Source: Herbaspirillum sp. DW155 (GTDB lineage: Bacteria > Pseudomonadota > Gammaproteobacteria > Burkholderiales > Burkholderiaceae_D). Taken from it: a DNA stretch of 64,000 nucleotides. The stretch lies in the NCBI RefSeq assembly GCF_037076565.1, contig NZ_AP029028.1:2480001-2544000 (forward strand). The letters run 5' to 3'. Under the pieces are notes generated by a model that worked only from the letters and a program-made list of their open reading frames with translations, was not told where the DNA came from and made no database searches. The position numbers were made by a program, and so were the translations under genes. This document shows, piece after piece, positions 47,888-55,977 of the stretch; the stretch's first letter is position 1; each line of letters opens with the position of its first letter.

Positions 47888-49309
47888 TCAGCCCTGGCCG
47901 CCGCGTTGAATGAAATCCTGCCCTGCATGCGCAGGTAGCCGCAGCACGCCCAGCAGGCTGACCACCACCATCAGTGCCAGTACGATGAAGGCTGTCTGGA
48001 AATCTTCCAGGGTGGGAGTAACGAGGTTACGGTTCACCCCGCCGTGCGCAAGGCGCACGCTCAGTGAAGCGACGGTGATGCCGGCTGCCATGCCAATTTG
48101 ATTGATCGTGTTGGACAGTCCGTTGGCATGCCCCATCAGGGCTTTGGGTACATCGGCAAAACCGATGGTGCCAAGGGCAGTGAACTGCATCGATCGCGTC
48201 ATTCCGGCAACGATCAGCAGTGGCACCACCAGGACCGGTGAGTCGTGTGGCTGAAGCTGGGCACAACCCAGCAACGCAAGCGCACAGAGCACCCCATTGA
48301 ACAACAGGACCTGGCGATAGCCGAACTCGCGCAACACGCGGGTGGTCATGCTCTTCATCAGAAGGTTGCCGGCGAACAGTGCCAGCACCAGCAGGCCGGC
48401 CGTACCTGGATCGGCGCCGAAACCGAGCTGGAACATCAGCGTCAGCAGGAAAGGCGCAGCACCGATGGCCATGCGGGCCAGTGTGCCGCTGAACATGGCA
48501 AAGCGGAAGGTAGGAATACGTAGTGCTGCCAAGTCCAGCATCGGCGCACTGCTGCGCAAGAAATGCCAACATGACAGTGCGCCCAGAATCACGCCGAACA
48601 GGCCGGGCCAGAGGCTGGTGGCGTCGATATCGGCCTCCAACTTCTCCAGTGCAATCAGCAACAGCGAGATGCTACCCCCACACAGCAGGAAGCCGGTCCA
48701 ATCGAAGCGAGTAATCTGTTCGCCACGGACGTCGGGAAGGATGCGCCAAGCCACCGCCCACGCCAGCAGGCCAAGGGGAGCGTTGAGCAGGAAAATCCAT
48801 TGCCAGCCCAGATGCTGGCTGATGAAGCCGCCCAATGGGGGACCGAGGACCGGGGCCACCAGCGCCGGCCAGATCAGTGCGGACATCGCAGCCATGAGAT
48901 TTTCGCGCGGGGTCTGTCGCAGTATCACCAATCGCCCGACCGGGACCATCAGGGCGCCGCTGATGCCCTGGATGATGCGGATCGCAACGAAGGCTTCCAG
49001 ATGCTGCACCAGTGCGCAAAGCACTGAGCTGAGCGTAAAGAGGGCGATGGCCGACATGAAGACACGGCGCGAGCCGAAGCGATCGGCGATCCAGCTGCTG
49101 GCAGGGATGAAGATACCCACGGCCAGCAGATAGGCAGTGATACCTACATTGAGGGCCAGCGGCGTGACACCGAAGTCGCGCGCCATGGCGGGGATGGCCG
49201 GCGTCGTGATGGCACCGTCGAGGATCTCCATGAACAGGGCGCCGGTGACCAGCCACGTAATCCAGCGCATCCGGGCGGCGTTCCCGGGTAAGCCCGCAAG
49301 TGCACTCAT
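47888..49309 (-). CDS. MFS drug/proton antiporter, DHA2 (EmrB/MdtD-like) family
   Basis: A 473-residue inner-membrane transporter with 13-14 helices. Motif A appears as WIADRFGSRRVFMSAIALF and the antiporter motif region as RIIQGISGALMVPVGRLVIL, both typical of DHA2 multidrug exporters. Its start overlaps the upstream MDR gene stop by four bases, so it is the third gene of a VOC-MDR-MFS operon. It may export a toxic compound that the two enzymes act on. Confidence 0.88.
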   Translation of the reverse strand: MSALAGLPGNAARMRWITWLVTGALFMEILDGAITTPAIPAMARDFGVTPLALNVGITAYLLAVGIFIPASSWIADRFGSRRVFMSAIALFTLSSVLCALVQHLEAFVAIRIIQGISGALMVPVGRLVILRQTPRENLMAAMSALIWPALVAPVLGPPLGGFISQHLGWQWIFLLNAPLGLLAWAVAWRILPDVRGEQITRFDWTGFLLCGGSISLLLIALEKLEADIDATSLWPGLFGVILGALSCWHFLRSSAPMLDLAALRIPTFRFAMFSGTLARMAIGAAPFLLTLMFQLGFGADPGTAGLLVLALFAGNLLMKSMTTRVLREFGYRQVLLFNGVLCALALLGCAQLQPHDSPVLVVPLLIVAGMTRSMQFTALGTIGFADVPKALMGHANGLSNTINQIGMAAGITVASLSVRLAHGGVNRNLVTPTLEDFQTAFIVLALMVVVSLLGVLRLPAHAGQDFIQRGGQG

Positions 49310-50313
49310 GAACTGACGTGGACCAGCAACTTGCCGGTGAAATCGCGTTGCTTGAGTCGTTCCAGCGCCGTGGATAGTTGGTCAAAGTCATGCAGAATGT
49401 GCTGCTCGGTCTGCAGATGGCCTCTGGCGATATCCTCCAACATATGTTGGCCGGCCATGGTTAGCGTATTCCAATCGACATCATTTCCGTATGTGTGCAA
49501 CGCCCCGAGTGCAACTTCGTGCAGCGACAGCGCTCGACCGAATGGCGCGCAAGGCCAGTGTTCAAGGCGACCCTGTATGCAGACCAGATGGCCATTGGCA
49601 TCCAGGGCGGCGGCGAGCAGGGCGGCATGCTGTGCACCGATGCAATCGATGATGGCCGTGACGTGCAGGTCATTGATCAATGCGCCATGAGTCGGCGACA
49701 GGGGGCCATCGAGGCAGTTGATCGCTCCCAGCGCATGCAGGCGCTGCCAATGACGCGCATGGGCCATGGCGGTTACCAGCCAGCCTTGACGGCGCGCCAG
49801 CTGCACCAGATAGTGGCCAACCGATCCGCCGGCTCCGCTGATGAGCAACCTCCGGCCCGCAGGAGAAGGCAGCTTCTGCAGCGCCATCCATGCCGTCAAT
49901 GCAGGGCAGGGAAAGGCTGCTGCATCAGTAAAGCTCATTGCATAGGGAATACGCATGAGCGCACGCGCATCAACCACGGTGTACTCCGCAAAGCTACCCC
50001 CGCGGCGCAGGTCCTGGTGATAGGCCACCCGGCTGCCCAGCCAGTTGGACGGTACGTCCGGGCCCAAGCGCATGACTTCTCCCGCACCGTCCACCCCGGG
50101 CACATGTCCGGGGCCCCAGGATGCGCCCATGCGGCCCAGCACTTTCCAGTCAACCGGGTTGAGACCGACGACACGATTGCGCACCAGCACCTGGCCCGTC
50201 CCGACCTGCGGCAGCGGCTGCCGCTCGGGGCGCAAGGCCCGCGCATCAAAACCTGCATACCAACCCCACGCGAGGTGGTCGGGTGGCAGTGGCGGCAAGC
50301 CGATCTCAGGCAT
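49306..50313 (-). CDS. MDR-superfamily alcohol dehydrogenase/quinone reductase-like protein
   Basis: A 335-residue medium-chain reductase. It has the N-terminal GroES-like part (GQVLVRNRVVGLNPVDWKVLG, GVDGAGEVMRLG) and the NADP site LLISGAGGSVGHYLVQLARRQ. The structural zinc cysteines are absent, pointing to the zinc-independent quinone-oxidoreductase branch. It overlaps the VOC gene by eight bases and the MFS gene by four. Confidence 0.85.
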   Translation of the reverse strand: MPEIGLPPLPPDHLAWGWYAGFDARALRPERQPLPQVGTGQVLVRNRVVGLNPVDWKVLGRMGASWGPGHVPGVDGAGEVMRLGPDVPSNWLGSRVAYHQDLRRGGSFAEYTVVDARALMRIPYAMSFTDAAAFPCPALTAWMALQKLPSPAGRRLLISGAGGSVGHYLVQLARRQGWLVTAMAHARHWQRLHALGAINCLDGPLSPTHGALINDLHVTAIIDCIGAQHAALLAAALDANGHLVCIQGRLEHWPCAPFGRALSLHEVALGALHTYGNDVDWNTLTMAGQHMLEDIARGHLQTEQHILHDFDQLSTALERLKQRDFTGKLLVHVSS

Positions 50314-50803
50314 AAGCTCCCGCCGAATAGGTCAGCTCGTAGCTGTGACTGTATATCTCCAGAATATTGCCGAAAGGGTCTTCCATGTAGACCATGCGAT
50401 AGGGTTTTTCGCCAGGAAAGTAATACCTCACAGGCATGCGCTGCTTGCCTCCGGCTGCCACGATCCGGGCGGCCAGCCCTTCGACATCCGGGTCCTGCAC
50501 ACAGAAATGGAAAACGCCGCTTTTCCAGTACTGGAAGTTGTCAGCCGGGCGTTCAGCGTTGAGGAACTCGAAGATTTCCACGCCGACACGGTCACCCGTG
50601 GAGAGATGGGCGATGCGGAAGGAGCCCCAGCCGACGCCGAAGACATCGGTACACATCACGCCGATGGCACTGTCATTTTCGCTGATCGTGGTAGGCGGCA
50701 TGATGAGGTACCATCCCAACACTTCGGTATAGAACCTGACGGCAGCATCAAGATCTGTGACTGATATACCGATATGGGAGAAATTTCGGGGATAACGAGA
50801 CAC
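50306..50803 (-). CDS. VOC-family metalloenzyme (glyoxalase/dioxygenase-like)
   Basis: A 165-residue two-repeat VOC protein. Likely metal ligands are His in FSHIGISV, Glu in VGVEIFEF, His in GVFHFCVQD and Glu in ILEIYSH. It could be a lactoylglutathione-lyase-like or extradiol enzyme. It is the first gene of the operon with the MDR and MFS genes and is divergent from a LysR gene. Confidence 0.85.
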   Translation of the reverse strand: MSRYPRNFSHIGISVTDLDAAVRFYTEVLGWYLIMPPTTISENDSAIGVMCTDVFGVGWGSFRIAHLSTGDRVGVEIFEFLNAERPADNFQYWKSGVFHFCVQDPDVEGLAARIVAAGGKQRMPVRYYFPGEKPYRMVYMEDPFGNILEIYSHSYELTYSAGAYA

Positions 50804-50882
50804 TAGGATTCCTTTTTAAACTGATGGCGCCACGCGACAAACGCAGCACACGCCAGTTTAGGACCGGCCTCAAATCATTAAA

Positions 50883-50898
50883 ATAACTTGCAAGTTAT
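50883..50898. promoter_or_regulatory. Perfect 16-bp palindrome, LysR operator candidate
   Basis: ATAACTTG-CAAGTTAT is a perfect dyad of T-N11-A form, located between the divergent VOC gene (80 bases away) and the LysR gene (20 bases away). It is well placed for autoregulation and operon control. Confidence 0.7.
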
Positions 50899-50918
50899 CG
50901 GTGCAATAAATTCTGCTT

Positions 50919-51812
50919 ATGTTAAATCCACAATGGCTACGAACCTTTGCCGTATTGGGTGAGGAGGGTAGTTTCACCCGTAGCGCTGCTCGCCTTGGTC
51001 TCACGCAGGCAGCCGTCAGCCAGCACGTACGGCAGTTGGAACTTGACCTGGGGCCCTTGCTGATCCGCGGCCCGCGCCGTCTAGAACTCACCCCCGCCGG
51101 CCTCCTGTTGCTGGAACACTGCAGGGAGGCTGAACATGCCGAGCGCCGTTTGCGCCAGCGCCTTGCGCAAGCCGATCATACGCCGGGTGAGGTCTCACTG
51201 ATTACCCCTGGCAGCATTGGCTTGTGCCTGTACCCGCTGCTGATGGATTTGCAGCAGCGCTGGCAGGGGCTGTCGATACGTCACCGATTTGCGCCGGATA
51301 CCGAGGTATTGCGTGAGGTAATTGAAAACCGATATGAATTGGGCGTACTGGCGTTAAGGCCGGATGACGCGCGACTGAGCGTGACTCATTTCGCGGAAGA
51401 GCCATTGGAGTTGGTGTTGCCAGCCGGCCATCGTGCTGATCAGTGGGATGACCTTGTCAAACTGGGTTTTATTGATCACCCCGATGGTCATGCTATGGCG
51501 ACGCGTCTGCTCAGTCGCCGCTTCCCGAGCGCACCCGGTGTACGTCAGCTTCCTGTCCGAGGCTTCAGTAACCAGATAAGTCTGATCTTAGAGCCGGTTG
51601 CACGTGGATTGGGGTTCACAGTCATACCACGCTTTGCGCGTCAGGCATTCGCACAACAGGACAAGCTGCATGTCATGGAGAACGGTGCTCAGGTAGTTGA
51701 CAATCTCTGGCTCATCCATCGTGCGGAATGGCCGCTATCGCCGAGCGCTCGCCGGTTGATGGACTCCCTCCGTGAAAATATGCCTCATTGGGAGAATCAC
51801 GAAACGTGCTGA
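50919..51812 (+). CDS. LysR-family transcriptional regulator
   Basis: A 297-residue LysR protein with N-terminal helix-turn-helix (NPQWLRTFAVLGEEGSFTRSAARLGLTQAAVSQHVRQLE) and a substrate-binding-like domain. It is divergent from the VOC-MDR-MFS operon with a palindromic site between, so it probably controls that operon. An IS407-type element begins 14 bases after its stop. Confidence 0.9.
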   Translation: MLNPQWLRTFAVLGEEGSFTRSAARLGLTQAAVSQHVRQLELDLGPLLIRGPRRLELTPAGLLLLEHCREAEHAERRLRQRLAQADHTPGEVSLITPGSIGLCLYPLLMDLQQRWQGLSIRHRFAPDTEVLREVIENRYELGVLALRPDDARLSVTHFAEEPLELVLPAGHRADQWDDLVKLGFIDHPDGHAMATRLLSRRFPSAPGVRQLPVRGFSNQISLILEPVARGLGFTVIPRFARQAFAQQDKLHVMENGAQVVDNLWLIHRAEWPLSPSARRLMDSLRENMPHWENHETC

Positions 51813-51893
51813 AGGGCGCTTACTTCTGACCTGAGACGAATTTTGTAGCCACCGGATAAGTGAGTTCTTTATGCTAACGCCAAGGAGAACTCA

Positions 51894-52157
51894 ATGAAGA
51901 AGAGATTTACGGACGAACAGATCATCAGCATCTTGCGGGAGGCGGAGAGCAAGGAGATTGCGACGGTAGATCTGTGCAAGCGCCACAACATTACTGAGCA
52001 GACCTTTTACCGCTGGAGAAACAAGTTTGGCGGTATGGATGTCTCGGACGCCCGGCGGCTCAGAGAGCTTGAGTCCGAGAACGACAAGCTCAAACGCATG
52101 GTGGCGGAACAACTGCTGGTGATTGATGGCTTGAAGGAGTTAAGCCGAAAAAAATGA
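51894..52157 (+). CDS. IS407-group OrfA
   Basis: An 87-residue helix-turn-helix protein ([40 protein letters not shown]) with a leucine-zipper-like tail ([20 protein letters not shown]). It has AAGGAGAACTCA before the start. Its stop overlaps the orfB start by four bases. Confidence 0.93.
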   Translation: MKKRFTDEQIISILREAESKEIATVDLCKRHNITEQTFYRWRNKFGGMDVSDARRLRELESENDKLKRMVAEQLLVIDGLKELSRKK

Positions 52158-52993
52158 AGACCTCCGCGGGCCGGCGCGAAGCGCTGGAAGTCCTTACTCG
52201 TCGGGGGCTGTCGCAACGCAAGGCATGTCGTTATCTGGAGCTGAGCCGGCGGGTAGCAGGTTATCAGTTGCTACAACCCGAAAAGGATCGGAGCCTGACG
52301 CAGCAGCTCATCGCGGCGTCGCAAGAGGTCCCTCGCTTCGGGTACCGGCGTATGTCTGCCTGGCTGGCCTTGGGCGAGTCCCGAGTGCGACGGCTCTGGA
52401 GCGCTCTAAAACTGGGCATTCCACGAAAGCGGCCTCGCAGGCGTCGATGCGGCAACGATATTCGGTTGCCTGCAGCAACCAAGCCTAATTCAGTCTGGAG
52501 CTATGACTTTGTTCATGACCAGATGGTGGATAGACGCTCGTTGAAGATGCTGTGCGTGATCGATGAATACACCCGGGAATGCCTGGCCATCGAAGTTGCT
52601 GCCAGTTTGCGCTCCCAGGACGTCATCCTGACGCTCTCGCGCTTGATGCGGTTACATGGAAAGCCGGCCTACGTAAGGTCGGACAATGGAGCCGAGTTCA
52701 CAGCGGCCAAGGTCATGCGATGGCTGCGGGACGCCTCAGTTGGTCCGGCCTTCATTGCGCCAGGCAGTCCATGGCAGAACGGATTCGTGGAAAGCTTCAA
52801 TGGCAAGCTGCGTGACGAACTGCTTAACCGGGAGTGGTTCCGCAGCCGGGCAGAAGCGAAAGTGCTGATTGAAAGATGGCGTCAGTTCTACAACGAGCGC
52901 AGGCCGCATAGCGCACATAACTACCAACCTCCAGCTACGGTTCGTCGAGCCTGGTTGGAATCGAATATGATCGACAACCGACTCACTGCCTGA
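52154..52993 (+). CDS. IS407-group transposase OrfB
   Basis: A 279-residue DDE transposase. The triad is seen in [20 protein letters not shown] and [14 protein letters not shown]; the end [13 protein letters not shown] is typical. The frame is complete, so the element may be mobile. Confidence 0.93.
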   Translation: MKTSAGRREALEVLTRRGLSQRKACRYLELSRRVAGYQLLQPEKDRSLTQQLIAASQEVPRFGYRRMSAWLALGESRVRRLWSALKLGIPRKRPRRRRCGNDIRLPAATKPNSVWSYDFVHDQMVDRRSLKMLCVIDEYTRECLAIEVAASLRSQDVILTLSRLMRLHGKPAYVRSDNGAEFTAAKVMRWLRDASVGPAFIAPGSPWQNGFVESFNGKLRDELLNREWFRSRAEAKVLIERWRQFYNERRPHSAHNYQPPATVRRAWLESNMIDNRLTA

Positions 52994-53151
52994 TTGGCTA
53001 CAAATTACCGACGCAGGTCAGGTCTTGCGGAGAACCGGGAAAGCTCCGGCCGCATTGGCTTCTCGTTTCTGCCTGATTGGATGCGCTCCAATACCGGCCA
53101 GAACAGCAAGACGGAAATTCTCTTGGTACTTCAGGTATCACGTTTGTAAGA

Positions 53152-53180
53152 GGAACTGCCATTGACTTATTTTTCACCTA
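53152..53180 (+). promoter_or_regulatory. hrp-box-like promoter before the CheD-like gene
   Basis: GGAACT, 16 bases, then TCACCTA. The HrpL consensus is GGAACC-N15/16-CCACNNA; one mismatch in each half. It lies about 60 bases before the ATG chosen for the next gene, and it makes the earlier in-frame TTG at 53162 unlikely as a start. Confidence 0.45.
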
Positions 53181-53242
53181 TCGCTGACGACATTTGTTCG
53201 TTATTTAAAACAGCAATTAAATCTATCCTCAATGGAGTGTTT

Positions 53243-53905
53243 ATGACCAGTGCGATCACACGATATTTCTATAATCCTGCTGAGTATCCTCCGCTACAGC
53301 AAGCTACTAGCGCACAAAATCAGGCTCTTAGGAGCCACCCTAATGCAGCGCCAAAAGATAGATCAAACGAAACGGCTTTTCCTGCCAGACTTGCATCAAG
53401 CCGAATTGTTCGATCTGGAGGTTCAGTGCTACAACGTCAATTTCTTCTGAATCGATCTACTGAAATTAAAGGAGTTGGCTATAACACTTCTACAGGATCG
53501 CCTGCGACCACTGGGACGTCAAAGACTGGCGTTCTTTGTATGACTGATGGCCTTGACTTATGTTTTGCAGTTGCCATTGGTGGAGAAAAAACGTCGGGAG
53601 AGCCTGCAGCGAAAGTCCGAGTTTTTCATGTTATGCCTGCGAATGAAAATGCGCAGCGGGATATTCGAATGTATGTGCAGCAATTAAAACGAGAGGGTTA
53701 TTCTGTGCGTGCCGCTATTCACGGCGGAGATTCTTCATCAGCTTCTAGCAATCGGAGGCTTGGTGCTGTTGATGCGACGCTCGAAGGTTTAGAGGTTCCA
53801 ATCGATTTTCACGAAACAGGAGCTGGCGGCGAAGGAAATGGTGCCCTTGGCGCAGTGATTGACGCCGGCGGTCGTATTCGGTTTGTAACTCAACTTGTCA
53901 AATAA
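53243..53905 (+). CDS. CheD-like deamidase-fold protein, candidate secreted effector
   Basis: A 220-residue protein from the ATG preceded by GGAG at five bases. Residues 1 to about 85 are Ser/Asn/Arg-rich with no signal peptide. The rest follows CheD block by block: LDLCFAVAI with Cys107 (CheD LGSCVAVA), VFHVMP with His129 (AHxMLP), QQLKREGYSVRAAIHGGD (the KIFGGA block), LGAVDATLEGLEVPIDFHETGAGG (the IGxxNxxxV...AxDxGG block) and GRIRFVTQL. Cys/His deamidases of this fold include BLF1 and CNF1. It is AT-rich, lies between IS elements and has a HrpL-like promoter. A role as type III effector is inferred. An orphan chemotaxis deamidase is less likely given the N-terminus. Confidence 0.6.
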   Translation: MTSAITRYFYNPAEYPPLQQATSAQNQALRSHPNAAPKDRSNETAFPARLASSRIVRSGGSVLQRQFLLNRSTEIKGVGYNTSTGSPATTGTSKTGVLCMTDGLDLCFAVAIGGEKTSGEPAAKVRVFHVMPANENAQRDIRMYVQQLKREGYSVRAAIHGGDSSSASSNRRLGAVDATLEGLEVPIDFHETGAGGEGNGALGAVIDAGGRIRFVTQLVK

Positions 53906-53921
53906 GACTTCGCTATTTCTT

Positions 53922-54168
53922 TAGAGATATGACCAATGCCATCGAGTCGGTCAACATGAGCTTGCCCAAGCTGACTAAGAACCGAGGCTCGTTCCCACGC
54001 GATGAGGCACTGATTAAACTCTTCTTCCTGGCCTGCGCAACATCAGTAAAAGTGGACGCGGCCCATCCGAGATTGGAAAGCTGCACCGACACGGTTTACT
54101 ATCCAGTTCAGTGAACGTATCTCTATGAATTAAACGAAATCCCGTTTGCAAAAAAATTCGGACACGCC
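53922..54168 (+). pseudogene. IS256-family transposase C-terminal remnant with IS end
   Basis: TNAIESVNMSLPKLTKNRGSF is the conserved C-terminal block of IS256-family transposases. The frame then shifts twice: LRNISK appears in one frame and TRPIRDWKAAPTRFTIQFSERI in another, ending at a TAA at 54131. The following GTTTGCAAAAAAATTCGGACAC resembles the family's terminal repeat. The 5' nine-tenths of the gene are missing. Confidence 0.85.
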
Positions 54169-54207
54169 CACGTCGCGGCGATGACATCGAACGTCAATCT
54201 GAGTTGC

Positions 54208-55977
54208 TCAATGCAGGCCCAACTGCCAGGACTGCCCTTGGCTCCATGCCGACCAAAGCTGCTGGTAAAGCGTGCAGCGGCGTAGCAGTTCGGCATGGCT
54301 GCCGCAGTCGATCACCTTGCCCTGATCCATCACTACGACCTGGTCTGCCGCGACGGCGTGATCCAGGCGGTGCGCCACCATGATAGTTGTGCGTCCCGGC
54401 AGCAGCTCACGCAGCGCGCAGCGGATGGCGTGATCATTTTCAGCGTCCAGCGCCGAGGTCATTTCGTCGAACAGCACGACAGGCGCATCCTTGAGCAAGG
54501 CGCGGGCGATGGTGAGTCTTTGCTTCTGTCCGCCGGAGAGATTGCGTCCTAATTCAGCTAGCTGGGTGTCGGCTCCATCCGGCATCGCATCTACGAAAAC
54601 TTCGCACTGGGCGGCGCGCAGAGCGGCGCGTAGTTGCTCCGGCGTGGCATGGCGGGCGCCGGCTGCGATGTTGCTTGCGATGCTGTCCTGGAACAGCAGG
54701 CCATCCTGGAACACCATGCTGATGCGCGCCAGATGGTCGCCCAGCGTAACCGCGCGAATATCCTGACCGTCCACCAGGATGCGACCACTGCTGGTGTCGT
54801 GGAAGCGCGCCAGCAGTTGCAGCAGGGTCGACTTGCCCGCACCGCTGGGGCCGACGATCACGGTGGTCTTGCCAGCCGGGAAATCGAGATCGAGATTGTG
54901 CAGCACCGGCTCGCCAGGCCAGTAACCGAAGCTGACCTGCTCCAGCCGGATCTGCGCCGCTCCCGCTGCCACCTCCGCGTGGCCGTCGGGAAGAGCCGGT
55001 TGAGCCAGCAGGGCAGCATGAGCGGCCATGGCCTCCTTGCTGGCCAGCGCCTGGAAGCGTTGCACCAACAGGGATTCGATGGGCAGGCTCAGTGTGCTCA
55101 ATACCGCCAGCATGATGAGCAGTTGGGCGCCGTCGAGATGGCCGTCCAGATAGCGCCAGCCGGCAAAGCTGAGGGCGACGGCCATGACCAAGCCGAACAG
55201 GCTGTTGGAGAGCAACAGGCCTGGCGCCAGCTTCCAGCTGGTGCGGTGATAGAACTGTCGCAGTTGCTGGTTGTGTTGGGTGAATCGCTGCTTGATGCGG
55301 GCATCGTCCTGGTAGGCGCGCAGTACCGGCATGCCGTCGCTGAGCTCGCCCAGATGGCGCGAGACCTGCTCCAGCTGCGCCTGCTGCTGCCGTGCGCTGG
55401 CCAGCATCCAGCGGCCGATCCGTTCCAGCACCATCACCGCTGCGGCCAGCAAGACCACGACCAGGAAGGCCAGCGTCAGGTCCAGCCACGCCAGCGCGCC
55501 GATCAGGGCAGTCAGCAGCAAGACGTTGCTGATCTGCTGGGCGGCCCCGAAGGAAGAAAATTCTTCCACCCAGCGCAGGTCATGCACGATGAAGCGCGAC
55601 AGGCGCTCGCTAGGAAAAGCGCGCGCGAGCAAGCCCAGCGGAACCTTCATGGCGTGGGCGACCAGGCTGGAGCGTAATTGCCCGGTGACGCGATAGCCCT
55701 CGATGAACAGGGCAGTCTGGGCAGAGGAAGTCATCAGCAGCCGCAGCAGCGGGCAGGCGCACGCCAGCAGCACCGTCCAGTAAGGTGGTGCTGCCTGCGT
55801 CCCGCGCAGCAGACTGCCCAGCAAGATGGCCGCGCAGAGATAGGGGATAGCGCTGAGCAGACCATCCAGCATCATGATGCACAGTGCGCGCAGATAACGT
55901 TGCCGCTCCTGGGCGGGGGTGTTGCCGAACCAGGTGTGGACAATCTGCTTCCAGCTCAGGGGCTGTTGGGTCGTCAT
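54208..55977 (-). CDS. ABC half-transporter, siderophore uptake (YbtQ/IrtB-like)
   Basis: A 589-residue protein with an N-terminal six-helix exporter-fold membrane domain and a C-terminal ATPase: Walker A GPSGAGKST, signature LSGGQKQRLTIARALL, Walker B VVLFDEMTSALD and H-loop MVAHRLDHA. The start ATG (MTTQQPLSW) overlaps the stop of its partner gene by four bases. Exporter-fold pairs in yersiniabactin-type loci (YbtPQ, IrtAB) import the ferric siderophore across the inner membrane. Export cannot be excluded. Confidence 0.87.
   Translation of the reverse strand: MTTQQPLSWKQIVHTWFGNTPAQERQRYLRALCIMMLDGLLSAIPYLCAAILLGSLLRGTQAAPPYWTVLLACACPLLRLLMTSSAQTALFIEGYRVTGQLRSSLVAHAMKVPLGLLARAFPSERLSRFIVHDLRWVEEFSSFGAAQQISNVLLLTALIGALAWLDLTLAFLVVVLLAAAVMVLERIGRWMLASARQQQAQLEQVSRHLGELSDGMPVLRAYQDDARIKQRFTQHNQQLRQFYHRTSWKLAPGLLLSNSLFGLVMAVALSFAGWRYLDGHLDGAQLLIMLAVLSTLSLPIESLLVQRFQALASKEAMAAHAALLAQPALPDGHAEVAAGAAQIRLEQVSFGYWPGEPVLHNLDLDFPAGKTTVIVGPSGAGKSTLLQLLARFHDTSSGRILVDGQDIRAVTLGDHLARISMVFQDGLLFQDSIASNIAAGARHATPEQLRAALRAAQCEVFVDAMPDGADTQLAELGRNLSGGQKQRLTIARALLKDAPVVLFDEMTSALDAENDHAIRCALRELLPGRTTIMVAHRLDHAVAADQVVVMDQGKVIDCGSHAELLRRCTLYQQLWSAWSQGQSWQLGLH

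Larger units (their letters stand above)
51827..53020 (+). mobile_element. IS3-family element, IS407 group
   Basis: A 1194-bp element with terminal repeats TGACCTGAGACGAATTTTGT at the left and TGACCTGCGTCGGTAATTTG (minus strand) at the right. Both continue to GTAGCCA. orfA and orfB are intact and overlap by ATGA. The flanks (CTTC left, GGTC right) do not show the expected 4-bp duplication, suggesting rearrangement after insertion. Confidence 0.9.

Noticed and set aside
53162-53242. Earlier TTG start for the CheD-like gene
   Set aside because: It has no ribosome binding site and lies inside the promoter-like element, while ATG 53243 has GGAG five bases upstream.
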